The notes beneath the pieces are model-generated. The model worked only from the letters and a program-made list of their open reading frames with translations, was not told the origin of the DNA and ran no database searches. Below are positions 22,601 to 28,995 of a DNA stretch of 64,000 nucleotides, one piece after another (positions within the stretch are counted from its first letter, which is position 1; every line of letters begins with the position of its first letter). A program made the translations under genes and the position numbers. This DNA comes from CAYSWV01 sp964434865 (GTDB lineage: Bacteria > Cyanobacteriota > Cyanobacteriia > Thermostichales > Thermostichaceae), in assembly GCA_964434865.1 (NCBI GenBank), contig CAYSWV010000010.1, positions 31,628-95,627 on the forward strand. The letters run 5' to 3'.

Positions 22601-23136
22601 TGAAAATTAAACAGATAAGAGATCCGATTGGGAACTATTGAAGCATGATTACCCGTCAGAGTATGGCCTTCAATAGGATGCTGACTCTTTAACAGGAGTT
22701 CTTCATAGTCAAAATTACAGATCCCCAGATAGACACCGGTCTGACTTCCCTGCATGGCTCTCGGATCATACCCTGCATCCTCAAAACAACTCCAGCTCAA
22801 CTCTAGAACTATCCGCTGTTGGGGATCCATTCTTTGAACTTCACGAGGAGACAATTTAAAAAAATCAGCATCAAACTGGTCTATCTGATCTAAGAACCCC
22901 CCCCACTTACTCACTGAAGTATCGGGAATAGCTGGATCTTTAGCGTAGTACGGTGAATAATCCCAGCGCTCAGGTGGAATCTCAGAAATACTATTGACTC
23001 CGTTGACTAAGTTGTGCCAGAAGGCTTGATAGGTATTGGCTCCTGGAAATCGACAAGCCATCCCAATCACAGCAATATCGGTATAAGCCACTTCAGGGCC
23101 AGTTTGGCTGGCAAGATCGGACATTACCCACCCCAT
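13684..23136 (-). CDS. Type I modular polyketide synthase PKS1 (KS-AT-KR-ACP-KS-AT-KR-ACP)
   Basis: First gene of the operon, up to 3150 residues. The ATG at 23136 lacks a ribosome site. The in-frame ATG at 23124, just after GGGGTGG, is an equally good start. Domains: KS about 18-445 (Cys near 188, HGTGTPLGDP, NIGHLEAAAG); AT about 545-870 (GHSVGEY, SHAFHSP); KR about 1180-1365 (TGGTGSLG, AHYAAANQF); ACP about 1455-1525; KS about 1555-1980 (Cys near 1726); AT about 2090-2400; KR about 2750-2930 (TGGLGALG, SNYAAANTF); ACP about 3025-3095. A Pro/Thr-rich linker ends in a helical tail (LSEQDIASILAEKY) that looks like a docking element for PKS2. There is no loading ACP, adenylation or KSQ domain at the N-terminus. 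The first KS differs from the others (INHGGQARTLTSPN, extra insert before NIGHLE), so the starter is probably delivered by an unlinked protein. That last point is inference. Confidence 0.95.
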   Translation of the reverse strand: MGWVMSDLASQTGPEVAYTDIAVIGMACRFPGANTYQAFWHNLVNGVNSISEIPPERWDYSPYYAKDPAIPDTSVSKWGGFLDQIDQFDADFFKLSPREVQRMDPQQRIVLELSWSCFEDAGYDPRAMQGSQTGVYLGICNFDYEELLLKSQHPIEGHTLTGNHASIVPNRISYLFNFQGPSLPFDTACSSSLMALHHALTALYIGDCELALVGGVSVMCTPTRYLELSHLGMLSPTGQCRVFDADADGYVRGEGAGLVLLKPLKQALIDRDPIHAVIKGSAINHGGQARTLTSPNAYAQSRVIRKAYSQTQISPQTVTLIETHGTGTPLGDPIEINGLKRAFTQLNQQFKLPALEQPYCALGAVKSNIGHLEAAAGIAGLIKVILALKYATLPQSVNFETQNPRINLDRSPFYLLDRTQPWPVILSETGDAIPRRAGLSSFGFGGANAHVVLEEAPNIEWAGITPLPQFYLLPLSGKTEAALSQLAQAYQGYLSHLPQLSSLQSFAYTAQVGRSHFERRIALIGSTQEDWIEQLQAYLNSVPSSGVIEQRAPLALTETGIAVLFTGQGSQYIGMGRDLYETQPTFKQALDQCAELLDGYLETPLLKLLYDSVMESSVLDQTGYTQPALFALEYALYQLWQSWGIQPTVVMGHSVGEYVAACVAGVFSLADGLKLIAARGRLMQQLPTGGTMVSLMASLDQVKLAIADHPDVAIAAINGPQSVVISGSRVTLQTLATQMEADGIKTKTLQVSHAFHSPLMQPMLAEFEQVAQQITYTVPQLKLISNVTGQLATPAIATPKYWCQHILAPVNFAESMQAVAAEGIQIFIECGPKPTLLGMGRQCLADPNTLWLPSLRSGQPDWQSLLTSLGSLYVNGFDLNWAAINQDYTPSCRVSLPTYPFQRQRYWIETEDLNPPLDSQQLATSPVLRLFDQGNYQQLADLLPEQKSLSVTEALQHLVNQHQQAIAQTRLSHYLYAIEWQLQPRTAPTTNSPEPSQWLIIGAGKPWSQKLVAQLEQAEAIQGLPCIEGIPPDWSEQLETLQPDQPVKLLFVVTETDPSQAHVSTLALLGLIQALLKHNVGRQSKVWVVTTGAMAYHPMALAQTPVWGLGKVIALEHPEIWGGLIDLDPTASPESQIEWLVPDLLNLDFEDQIVYRQHQRWVARLKPTSLGTGQQLLLDPRGSYLITGGTGSLGLRVAKWLVQRGACHLVLLSRQGLREPIQPEVDALVEAGATVKVLIADVANLVELESVWHQINEANHPLKGIIHAAGVERLDALTDLTADQLESVLRPKVRGGWHLHQLSQDQDLDFFVCFSSIASVWGSRGQAHYAAANQFLDGLIHYRRSLGLPGLSINWGPWAGGGMATPEAQVWLAQAGVEALSPDLALVALGDLLPSDRVQVTVSHNDWEQFKSLYTAKRPRPLLDLISPSVSSRPDSSVQPSSDQITQLLSQPKTERIPALQSLIEAQLRLVLGLKPDHTFDPTVGFFELGIDSLMAVDLRNRLQTQLGTTLPASLAFDLPNLQRLTKFLATEIGLRDDSASTPLPAQPADVALSEPIAIIGVACRFPGGANTPEAFWEKLCQGYDAIVEVPATRWNIDAVYDPDPETPGKTYCRYGGFLEPVDQFDPHVFGISPREAEYMDPQHRLLLEVSWEALERAGYSLDRAEGSATGVFVGITLNDYYQLMQHATHESVQAYGVTGGPLNAAAGRIAYTLGLTGPALAVDTACSSSLVALHQACQSLRLGECTMALAGGVNLMLTPASMIFTAQAQMLSTDGHCKTFDAAADGIGRGEGCGIVVLKRLSEAVAAGDPIQAVICTSAVNQDGPSSGFTVPNGQAQQQLIRRALAQANLSPNDISYIEAHGTGTALGDPIEVTALAEVFGRSRSQGDPLWVGSVKANIGHLESAAGISGVIKVILAMQHHQIPPHTHLHQLNPQIDWERWPIQIPTALQPWSQSDPQRLAGVSSFGASGTNAHVILAEAPELPEVEPEIEPLPERPLHLLTLSAMSQPALQELVSRYATYLEQSTEDLGSICYTANVGRRHFPYRLAIAAASSQDLSQTLQTYLNGADTPKIGQGQVEQAKSPKLAILFTGQGSQYPDMGRQLYETQPTFKQALDQCAQILDSYLDRPLLTLLTDPDPKVLDQTAYTQPVLFAIEYALYHLWQSWGIQPHAVMGHSVGEYVAACVAGVFSLEDGLKLIATRGRLMQQLPTGGSMVSLMAAVEQVRAVIQDQPEIAIAAINGPQSTVISGPAPAVQTVVTRLESDGIKTKALQVSHAFHSPLMQPMVAEFQAVAQQITYALPQIKVISNVTGEVATPAIATPDYWCQHVLAPVNFAAGMASLAQEGCEIFLECGPKPILLGMGRLCLPDEVGSWLPSLRPGPADWQQLLISLGELYVRGITINWSGFDQDYPQRHKVILPTYPFQRQRYWLQTSASNESTVAASAPPTSAIVDLLDQGQTDSLVELLAHSPRISPELKSGLTEVVAELIRQHHQQQLTRRVSDWFYQIEWQPYPLLPTVPLQISKSWIIFADQMGIGTQVAQTLIEQGHQCLVVRPGSNYASSVNGAQVAIEINLNHMAEYEQFVQELDRLLTHPLAGIIHLWALDIADPPVEAGIRYDWERSQQLGCGSLMYLLQAWNHQDQSTPLWLISRGSQVVQSSTTSIHVGQATLWGLGRSIMLEYPTQCTTLLDLDPTNDRTTSAAQVISVLQQPLTQPEQLAWRGSTAYQARLVRFPMPAQDEDTQVLLSETGTYLITGGLGALGLVVAEQLVNWGAKHLVLLSRRQPVETTQTRLEHLRAKGVTVDVAQGDVTHYQDLQHLVEDLQQSAHPLKGIIHTAGVLRDGLLQQLQWPQMWEVMAPKVLGSWNLHQISLDHALDFLILFSSAVALVGASGQSNYAAANTFLDALAGYRCAQGLPGLSINWGAWAKVGMAASMDQSLQARLEAQGASFMQPSEALTALAWLLQTKSPPHIGVMPIDWQVMGQVLPTPHPGLLSQLIPQTTPVFEAPDVSSILREIQAAPDAEKQSLVLTCVKTEVAKVMKFDPAQPLDAGRGFFEMGLDSLLASQLKNQLEKTLGLTLSATVIFNYPTIETLANHLYERLSPDPTPELTPSPTPTDNQAQDPETQDVETLSEQDIASILAEKYKLY
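16271..16680. repeat. 410-bp perfect repeat, copy in PKS1 AT2
   Basis: Partner of the tract at 11368-11777, in the same orientation. Comparison base by base shows no mismatch. The other AT domains (PKS1 AT1, PKS2 AT2, PKS3 AT) encode similar protein but differ clearly at DNA level. Confidence 0.97.
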
Positions 23137-23287
23137 CTTAAGATCACTATTGGAGATACCGTCGGAGATACAGCTAGATATACAGTAACGTCAGAGTCAA
23201 CCCCAAAGATTAGTCAAGATTCAACGCCTAGTTTAGCGTCTATCCTACCAGATGATGTCGAGCCAAGAGGTGTCGATCTAGCTGGAC
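23137..23287 (-). other. dnaG-PKS1 intergenic region (probable PKS operon leader)
   Basis: This is 151 bp between the dnaG stop and the PKS1 start, the only sizeable gap upstream of the PKS genes on this strand. It carries a partial direct repeat of GGAGATAC (two copies about 12 bp apart) and TTGACT elements, but no -10 element at acceptable spacing that I would defend. Read-through from dnaG and a dedicated promoter are both possible. Confidence 0.4.
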
Positions 23288-25192
23288 TCACACTAACTCA
23301 TCAGCAATTGGAGTCTGAACCAAATCTTCGACTGAAAGTTGAGCATCTTTTTGCAGGGCTTCAATCGCCTTTTGTTCTTCATACACGCGATCTTGGTACT
23401 GTTTGGCCAACTCATGATCATTGCTTTTATAGGCTTGCTCCCAATACTGGATCCAGTAGCGTAACCGTTTTTGCCGAATTTCCAGTTCCATATTGGCAAT
23501 AGCGGCTCTCACAACCATCTTGGGTCGCATGAGGGCAACACGAGTATTTTCATCCATCCAGAGCAAGTGACTCAGCTGCTGGTTTAAGATTTCATCATGA
23601 GCACAGGTGGTTCTCAGCATCATGAGTAAAGTATCACCTCGAGTTTCTAGCTCCCGATCCTGCATGATCAACGACAAAATATGCTGCCAGAGATTGCGAT
23701 GAGGTACAAAGTTAAACTGAAGTTCTCGCTGGACCAGCTCCTGCCGGATCAAAGTCCGAAACTCGGTAAAATGGAGAAAGATCTGGAGCAAGTGAGACTC
23801 TGATTGCACTAGCTTTGAACCTTTAACAGGAGCCGTTTTTTCAGGTTTAGACCAGCGATGCTCGCGCACACTGCGGCGCAGATCTTCTTCTAGGTTCCGG
23901 GTTAGACGGCCATGGCCTCGGCTCAGTAGTTCAGCAACTTTATGAATATAGATGGATCGCCAGTTACCACCCAAGCCAGCCAGAATCTTGACTAACGCTT
24001 GATAAGCTTGTTGAAAGTCACTAGCCAGATTTAACTGTTTATGAGATAGTACCTGTTGAATTTGCCAATCTAACCAAAGCGGGGCTTCATCAAGTAATTC
24101 CAAAAAGCTGAGTCCAGAACGATGTCGCAAAAATTCATCAGCATCTTTACCCTCAGGAATCGTGAGAATGCGGAGTTCAATCGCACCTCGTCGAACTTGA
24201 TCCCCAATCGTATCAATGGCACGTTCGGCTGCTGTTAACCCAGCTTGATCCCCATCAAAGTTAAACACGATCCGTTTGGATTCGGTATAGCGCAACAGTT
24301 GCTTAATCTGATCAGGTCCAAGGGCAGTCCCCATAGAGGCAACAGTATTGGCAATGCCCGCTTGATGCAGAGCTATCACATCAAAATACCCCTCAACCAC
24401 CAGCACTTGATCAGCTTTGACAATAGCGTCCCGAGCATGATGAAGACCGTATAAAAGCTGGCCTTTGTTAAATAACTCCGTTTCTGGTGAGTTCAAATAT
24501 TTGGGTTGATCATCGCCTAACGTTCGGCCTGCAAATCCAACAATCTGCCCTCGAGGGTTATGAATAGGCAAGACCACCCGGTGTCGAAAGCGATCATACC
24601 AGCCCCGTCCACTTTTACGAGCACTAATCAAACCAGCAGCTTCAACCAATTTGACTGGCTGTGATTTTTGCTTAACCAAGTAATCATAAAGAGGTTCCCA
24701 ACCTGGAGGCGCAAAACCAATTTGAAATTTTTGAATCGTGTCAGGTTGCAGCTGTCGTTGGTGCAAATATCGCTGAGCTGGGGCTCCCACAGTCGCTTTT
24801 AAAGCATGTTGATAAAAGTCAGTAGCCAGAGCTAAAATCTCCAGCAATTGATCCTGGCGAGAGACCTTTTGTTGATAGGCTTTCTGATCAGTTGGGCTAG
24901 CTTGGACAGAGAGATGGTAGCGCTGAGCTAGATGTAAAACTGCCTCACTAAAGGAAATGCGATCATATTGGGAGATAAATCGAATCACATCTCCACCAGC
25001 CCCACAAGCAAAGCACTTATAGATCTGTTTGGTGGAACTCACCTGAAAGCTAGGTTTACGATCACTATGGAATGGGCATAGTCCAACGTAATTCTTACCC
25101 TGTTTACGTAAAACAACTTTGTCGGCAATGACCTCAACAATATCAGCCGCTTGCCGTACTTGATTGACCGTATCAGGGTGGAAGGTGCTCAT
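23288..25192 (-). CDS. dnaG: DNA primase
   Basis: A 634-residue primase that makes RNA primers for replication at the fork with DnaB. The N-terminal CHC2 zinc finger is seen as CPFH followed by CFAC near residues 39-63. The RNA-polymerase/TOPRIM core follows, with VVEGYFDVIAL and FNFDGDQAG as the acidic metal-binding motifs. The C-terminal third is the less conserved helicase-interaction region. Length is normal for cyanobacterial DnaG. The ATG at 25192 sits directly after AAAAGG, a poorly spaced ribosome site. It lies on the same strand as the PKS genes, 151 bp upstream of them, but is a housekeeping gene and not part of their pathway. Confidence 0.96.
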   Translation of the reverse strand: MSTFHPDTVNQVRQAADIVEVIADKVVLRKQGKNYVGLCPFHSDRKPSFQVSSTKQIYKCFACGAGGDVIRFISQYDRISFSEAVLHLAQRYHLSVQASPTDQKAYQQKVSRQDQLLEILALATDFYQHALKATVGAPAQRYLHQRQLQPDTIQKFQIGFAPPGWEPLYDYLVKQKSQPVKLVEAAGLISARKSGRGWYDRFRHRVVLPIHNPRGQIVGFAGRTLGDDQPKYLNSPETELFNKGQLLYGLHHARDAIVKADQVLVVEGYFDVIALHQAGIANTVASMGTALGPDQIKQLLRYTESKRIVFNFDGDQAGLTAAERAIDTIGDQVRRGAIELRILTIPEGKDADEFLRHRSGLSFLELLDEAPLWLDWQIQQVLSHKQLNLASDFQQAYQALVKILAGLGGNWRSIYIHKVAELLSRGHGRLTRNLEEDLRRSVREHRWSKPEKTAPVKGSKLVQSESHLLQIFLHFTEFRTLIRQELVQRELQFNFVPHRNLWQHILSLIMQDRELETRGDTLLMMLRTTCAHDEILNQQLSHLLWMDENTRVALMRPKMVVRAAIANMELEIRQKRLRYWIQYWEQAYKSNDHELAKQYQDRVYEEQKAIEALQKDAQLSVEDLVQTPIADELV

Positions 25193-25254
25193 CCTTTTAA
25201 TAGTACTGGCCAGATTTAACCGCCGCTAGAGCAATCTCAATCAGCCCTAGTTCA

Positions 25255-26361
25255 CTAAGACTTTGACATTTCTACCACCCCATCCACTAACCAATCCATC
25301 GCTAACTGATCAGCATCATTCAGGGCTTCACCCTCGGCCACACGAGCGCGTTGAGTCTGATCTTGAATGGGCCCATCGAATGGAGAGGCAGTTTGATCAA
25401 TAAAGGCTTGCCGTTTCAAATCAACTTGCTCAATCAGATCACTAGGAACATCAGGATGAATCGGGGCCAGATCCACAATACCGGCTTCCCATCCAGCCCA
25501 AATGGCCTGAGAGCGCCAAACACCCGCTAAGACATCGTTCACTATTTGAGTGTAGAGAGGGCCCCAATTGTGCACACAGGCTGTCAGATGGGAATCTGGA
25601 CCAAATGCCTGCATATTCGAATGATACCCAATGGTATACATACCCTTAGCCTGCCCGACCCGGACAGCAGCGATCGAATCGGTGTGTTGAGTGATCACAT
25701 CAGCTCCGTTAGCAATCAAAGACTCGGCTGTACGGGCTTCTTGAGCGGGATCAATCCAAGCCTTAATCCACTCCACCTGAACAGTAACCTTAGGATTAAC
25801 CGAACGAGCACCCAAGGTAAATGCATTAATCCCTCGATAAACCTCTGGGATCGGAAATGCTGCAATGTAGCCCAACTGATCAGAGGTTGTCATTCGACCG
25901 GCAATCATCCCAGCCAGGTAGCGAGGTTGTTCAAATCGAGCTAGATAGGTCCCTACATTACTAGTGCGTTCGGCTCCCGTGCAGTGCATAAAAATATGAT
26001 CAGGAAACTCTTGAGCCACTTGTAAGGTGCCGTCACCAAAGCCAAAAGAAGTCGCAAAAATCAGGCGATGCTCATCTTCGGCTAGAAATCGGATCACCTC
26101 GGCGGCACTAGCATCATCAACATCAGCCACAGGGGTTGTAATCACTTGATCGCCTAAAGCGGCCTGTAGTTCCAGTCGACCCTGCTCATGAGCAAATGTC
26201 CAACCGAAGTCTCCAACATCTCCCACATAAATAAAGCCCACCTTGAGGGGACCCTCTGAAATCGGAGAACTCGATCGTCTCTGGCCACAGTTAGACAATC
26301 CAAAACCGGCACCAGCTAAGCTAGCCACCTGAAGTAACAAGCGTCGGTTAAATCGATACAT
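25255..26361 (-). CDS. BMP-family (PnrA/Med-like) substrate-binding lipoprotein
   Basis: A 368-residue periplasmic binding protein. The N-terminus has positive charges (MYRFNRRLLL), a hydrophobic stretch and LSNC, a plausible though atypical lipobox, so it is probably a membrane-tethered lipoprotein. LKVGFIYVGDVGDFGWTFAHEQG near the start and GADVITQHTDS in the middle are typical of the BMP (basic membrane protein) family, whose members bind nucleosides or related compounds for ABC uptake. No ATPase or permease gene is nearby, so it is an orphan receptor here and the ligand cannot be told. It is followed by dnaG 62 bp downstream on the same strand. Confidence 0.85.
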   Translation of the reverse strand: MYRFNRRLLLQVASLAGAGFGLSNCGQRRSSSPISEGPLKVGFIYVGDVGDFGWTFAHEQGRLELQAALGDQVITTPVADVDDASAAEVIRFLAEDEHRLIFATSFGFGDGTLQVAQEFPDHIFMHCTGAERTSNVGTYLARFEQPRYLAGMIAGRMTTSDQLGYIAAFPIPEVYRGINAFTLGARSVNPKVTVQVEWIKAWIDPAQEARTAESLIANGADVITQHTDSIAAVRVGQAKGMYTIGYHSNMQAFGPDSHLTACVHNWGPLYTQIVNDVLAGVWRSQAIWAGWEAGIVDLAPIHPDVPSDLIEQVDLKRQAFIDQTASPFDGPIQDQTQRARVAEGEALNDADQLAMDWLVDGVVEMSKS

Positions 26362-26704
26362 AGCAAATCAGAATATAGAGGTTATCTAGTATTTAGAGTA
26401 TTGACACCTAAACTTTATAAGTAACTTAGCCTAGTATAGAACTTGATAATGTATTTAATTTATCCTTCTTCCCTTCAAGTGCCCTCTGTTGCCAATTTCA
26501 ATTTTGCCGTTAACTGTAGAGAAGGATTCAGACTAGAAGGGTCAAAAGAGACCAACTGAACAGTCGCAAGTTATAGCCAAATCCTTGAAGGTAAGGGAGC
26601 AGGAATAAATACTTATTATTAAGGTAGCAGGTGATCGACTATCAACATTTAGCTGTCAGTTTGAGGTATAAATCTAATACAGGCATTCCCTCAGATCTAA
26701 GCTC
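26362..26704. other. AT-rich divergent intergenic region
   Basis: A 343-bp spacer between the BMP lipoprotein gene (minus) and the tyrosine recombinase gene (plus). It is AT-rich and should hold both promoters. I see no tRNA, attachment-site duplication or riboswitch-like structure in it. Confidence 0.5.
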
Positions 26705-27688
26705 GTGCGTAAACGTCAATCCCCACAGCAATCGACAGCATCGGCCCGGATCGAACCCAGTCCACCGGTTGGGCTACTGATGGCTACGTTTTTGCAAGAA
26801 CGAGAGCGTGATCTAGCGAAAACCAGCCGCCGTACCTATAGAATGGCTTTGGAGCAATTTGCCACCGCTTGTCAATTACCAGTCGATCAGATTCAGCCTC
26901 TTCAGATCCAAACTTTTTTAAATGGGTTAAAAGGCCGCCCATTCAGGAATAAGGCAGGGAAGTTAATTTATCCCCCAGCCTCTCCTGCCACCTACAACTT
27001 AAAACGACTAGCCCTCCAACAGTTTTTTGAGTGGGCCCAAGAACGAGGGTATTGCCAACTCCCCCTACCCACCGAAGCGATCCGAGCCGCCCGACTTCCC
27101 GCTCGCCTACCCAAAGATATTGATCACTTGATGTTGCAACGAGTTTTAGATCGGGCTGAGGCTCATTCGCTCCGCTATACTGTTTTGATCCGCATGATGT
27201 TGGAGTGTGGCCTCCGAGCTCAAGAGCTCCTAGATCTGTCCATTCAAGACTTCCAATTGAACCCTGAAGGAGCCACCTTAGAGATTCGCTCCGGTAAAGG
27301 CAGTAAACCCAGAGCTGTAGCCGTGGGGGAAGGTCTTGCCGAATTAGTGCAGGATTACATCACAACGGAACGTTTAGTCTCAGCTCCCACCGATCCTTTG
27401 TTTGTCTCCAAGTCTAAATGTAGTGACTACCAGGGCCAACCCCTTACATACGATGGTTTACGCCACATTGTTCTAAAACTAACCCGACCTGAACCTGGCC
27501 AACAAACCCCTCACCAGTTTCGGCACAGCTTTGCCACTTTACTTCTTGATCGCGGGGTAGCCCCAGAACATATTCAACATTTACTAGGCCATACCAGTGC
27601 AGCCATGACCATGCGTTACACTCAGCGAGCCAATCTCCGAGCAGCAATCAACCGATCCCGAGAAGTCCTGGATCAGGGTTTACTTTAA
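26705..27688 (+). CDS. Tyrosine recombinase (XerC/D-like integrase)
   Basis: Up to 327 residues from a GTG at 26705 that has no clear ribosome site; an in-frame ATG at MATFLQERERDL would give a shorter protein. The N-terminal SAM-like core-binding domain covers about 25-125. The catalytic domain follows with the complete set: Arg in GLRAQELL, Lys in GKGSKPR, HQFRHSF (His-x-x-Arg), LLGHTSAAM and the nucleophile Tyr in MRYTQ. It should therefore be active in DNA strand exchange. Length and motifs fit Xer-type housekeeping recombinases as well as a chromosomal integrase. No flanking tRNA, attachment-site repeat or phage gene is visible, so there is no evidence that it marks a mobile element. Confidence 0.88.
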   Translation: MRKRQSPQQSTASARIEPSPPVGLLMATFLQERERDLAKTSRRTYRMALEQFATACQLPVDQIQPLQIQTFLNGLKGRPFRNKAGKLIYPPASPATYNLKRLALQQFFEWAQERGYCQLPLPTEAIRAARLPARLPKDIDHLMLQRVLDRAEAHSLRYTVLIRMMLECGLRAQELLDLSIQDFQLNPEGATLEIRSGKGSKPRAVAVGEGLAELVQDYITTERLVSAPTDPLFVSKSKCSDYQGQPLTYDGLRHIVLKLTRPEPGQQTPHQFRHSFATLLLDRGVAPEHIQHLLGHTSAAMTMRYTQRANLRAAINRSREVLDQGLL

Positions 27689-27729
27689 GAGACTGGGGAG
27701 CGTAATCAGCAGCAGCTCATAGGTTAACT

Positions 27730-28842
27730 TTAATTCGGTCTGGTGTAGCCCCATTTTTCAATATAGTCCGGCCAGTGCGCCTCAACTAATTCATGATCTT
27801 CAGCTGAAAAGTCATAGCGGTTTTTGCGGTACCGTCCTTGAGTTTCCAAATAAGATTCAAAATAGGGCTTAGCGGCCACAAACGGTTCTAAATCTAGCTT
27901 ATGATAGAGCGTTGCTAGAGTAGATAGGGGGTTGGCCTCAAGATCTTCAAATTGAACCTCAATAAAATCATGACTCGGTATTTCCTGCCGATCACGCTCT
28001 AGTGCCATCATCATCTTGGGATATGTTGTGAGAATGACCTGATCAATGTCAATATGTTCAAAAGGTTGTAACGCTAGTTCTCGAAAGAGGGCCTGATAGA
28101 AGTTCCGCATCGACTGAAACACAATGTAGGGGTTACGGTAAATGTGAATAAATTTAGCGTCTGGCCAGATTGATCGTATTCGCTTAATTCGGGCTGTATA
28201 AACTGGATTTTTAATCAGCAACCGTTGACTGGGAGCTTGAAGATGGTGCTTCTGGAAATAGTAGATCATGGCTTGCTGCCACTGTTCAATATCTTCAGGC
28301 AGGCAGTTTTCCAAAAAGATCCCAGCTTCAAAGTGATATTGAAAATGCTGTGGAAAGTAAAGGCCATGGTAGAACGAGAGCGTCTGCATATTCGCCAAGC
28401 CAATCTCATCTTCTTGAGGGGAATCAGGCCGGACGGGTACCCGATCTATAAACCGTTGATTAGGTAAAGCTCGCTCTAGTACAGGCTTTAAAAGGGTGGC
28501 CAGCAGTAGAAAGTCCCAGGGTAACCCCGTCGCAATAGGTGAGATGTAATTAAAAGTTGGATCTTGACTTAACAAGTTATAGAGAAAAGTGGTGCCACTA
28601 CGCCAATGGCCCACAATAAAGACAGGCGCTGGCATAACCGGACATTGGCTTAAACGATGGTGAACCCAAATCTGTTCTAGCGCTGAAAACGGCCACCTCA
28701 AAAGGCCTGCCGCCAGCAAAATACCAACATTAGGCCATTGGGCTAAACGGATCGAGCCATTCCTCCTCAAGCTCCGCATCAATGTTTTCAAATCGCTGCC
28801 CATTAAGGGGTGTAGTAGTCTAGGCTTTAGAGTTGAGGCCAT
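27730..28842 (-). CDS. PAPS-dependent sulfotransferase family protein
   Basis: A 370-residue protein of the sulfotransferase superfamily, which moves sulfate from PAPS to hydroxyl groups. The 5'-phosphosulfate loop is seen as GHWRSGTTFLYNLL near residue 80, and the 3'-phosphate region as KFIHIYRNPYIVFQSM around 220. An initial hydrophobic segment (NVGILLAAGLLRWPF) may anchor or pack against membrane. The C-terminal ENRYDFS/WPDYIEKWGY-like ending is common in the Stf0/Sulfotransfer_3 group. The substrate cannot be told. The convergent recombinase gene ends 41 bp away, and the exosortase operon lies upstream on the same strand, which would fit modification of a surface glycan, but this is only inference. 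Confidence 0.85.
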   Translation of the reverse strand: MASTLKPRLLHPLMGSDLKTLMRSLRRNGSIRLAQWPNVGILLAAGLLRWPFSALEQIWVHHRLSQCPVMPAPVFIVGHWRSGTTFLYNLLSQDPTFNYISPIATGLPWDFLLLATLLKPVLERALPNQRFIDRVPVRPDSPQEDEIGLANMQTLSFYHGLYFPQHFQYHFEAGIFLENCLPEDIEQWQQAMIYYFQKHHLQAPSQRLLIKNPVYTARIKRIRSIWPDAKFIHIYRNPYIVFQSMRNFYQALFRELALQPFEHIDIDQVILTTYPKMMMALERDRQEIPSHDFIEVQFEDLEANPLSTLATLYHKLDLEPFVAAKPYFESYLETQGRYRKNRYDFSAEDHELVEAHWPDYIEKWGYTRPN

Positions 28843-28918
28843 AAGGCAAGCTTAAGTAGAGACTCTCACGAACTAGCTCAGATAATAGCCTGATCTAGAA
28901 CAGTGCGGTTCACCATGC

Positions 28919-28974
28919 GATCAACTAAACCCACTAGATTAACTAAACCTACTCAGATCAGCTAAACCTACTCA
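28919..28974. repeat. Tandem repeat, 18-19 bp x 3, intergenic
   Basis: Three adjacent imperfect copies (18, 19 and 19 bp) of a unit like GATCAGCTAAACCTACTCA. They fill the 150-bp gap between the sulfotransferase start and the stop of the exosortase-associated protein, ending about 20 bp from that stop. Confidence 0.85.
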
Positions 28975-28995
28975 AAAATGGGATTGGAAGTGGAG

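Noticed and set aside
23014..23502. 162-codon open frame on the plus strand
   Set aside because: It lies opposite the PKS1 start and the dnaG 3' end, crosses both genes, and lacks a ribosome site or a recognisable domain.
26705..27688. Mobile element or genomic island marked by the tyrosine recombinase
   Set aside because: There is no tRNA, attachment-site repeat, phage or transposase gene nearby, and the protein also fits a Xer-type housekeeping role.
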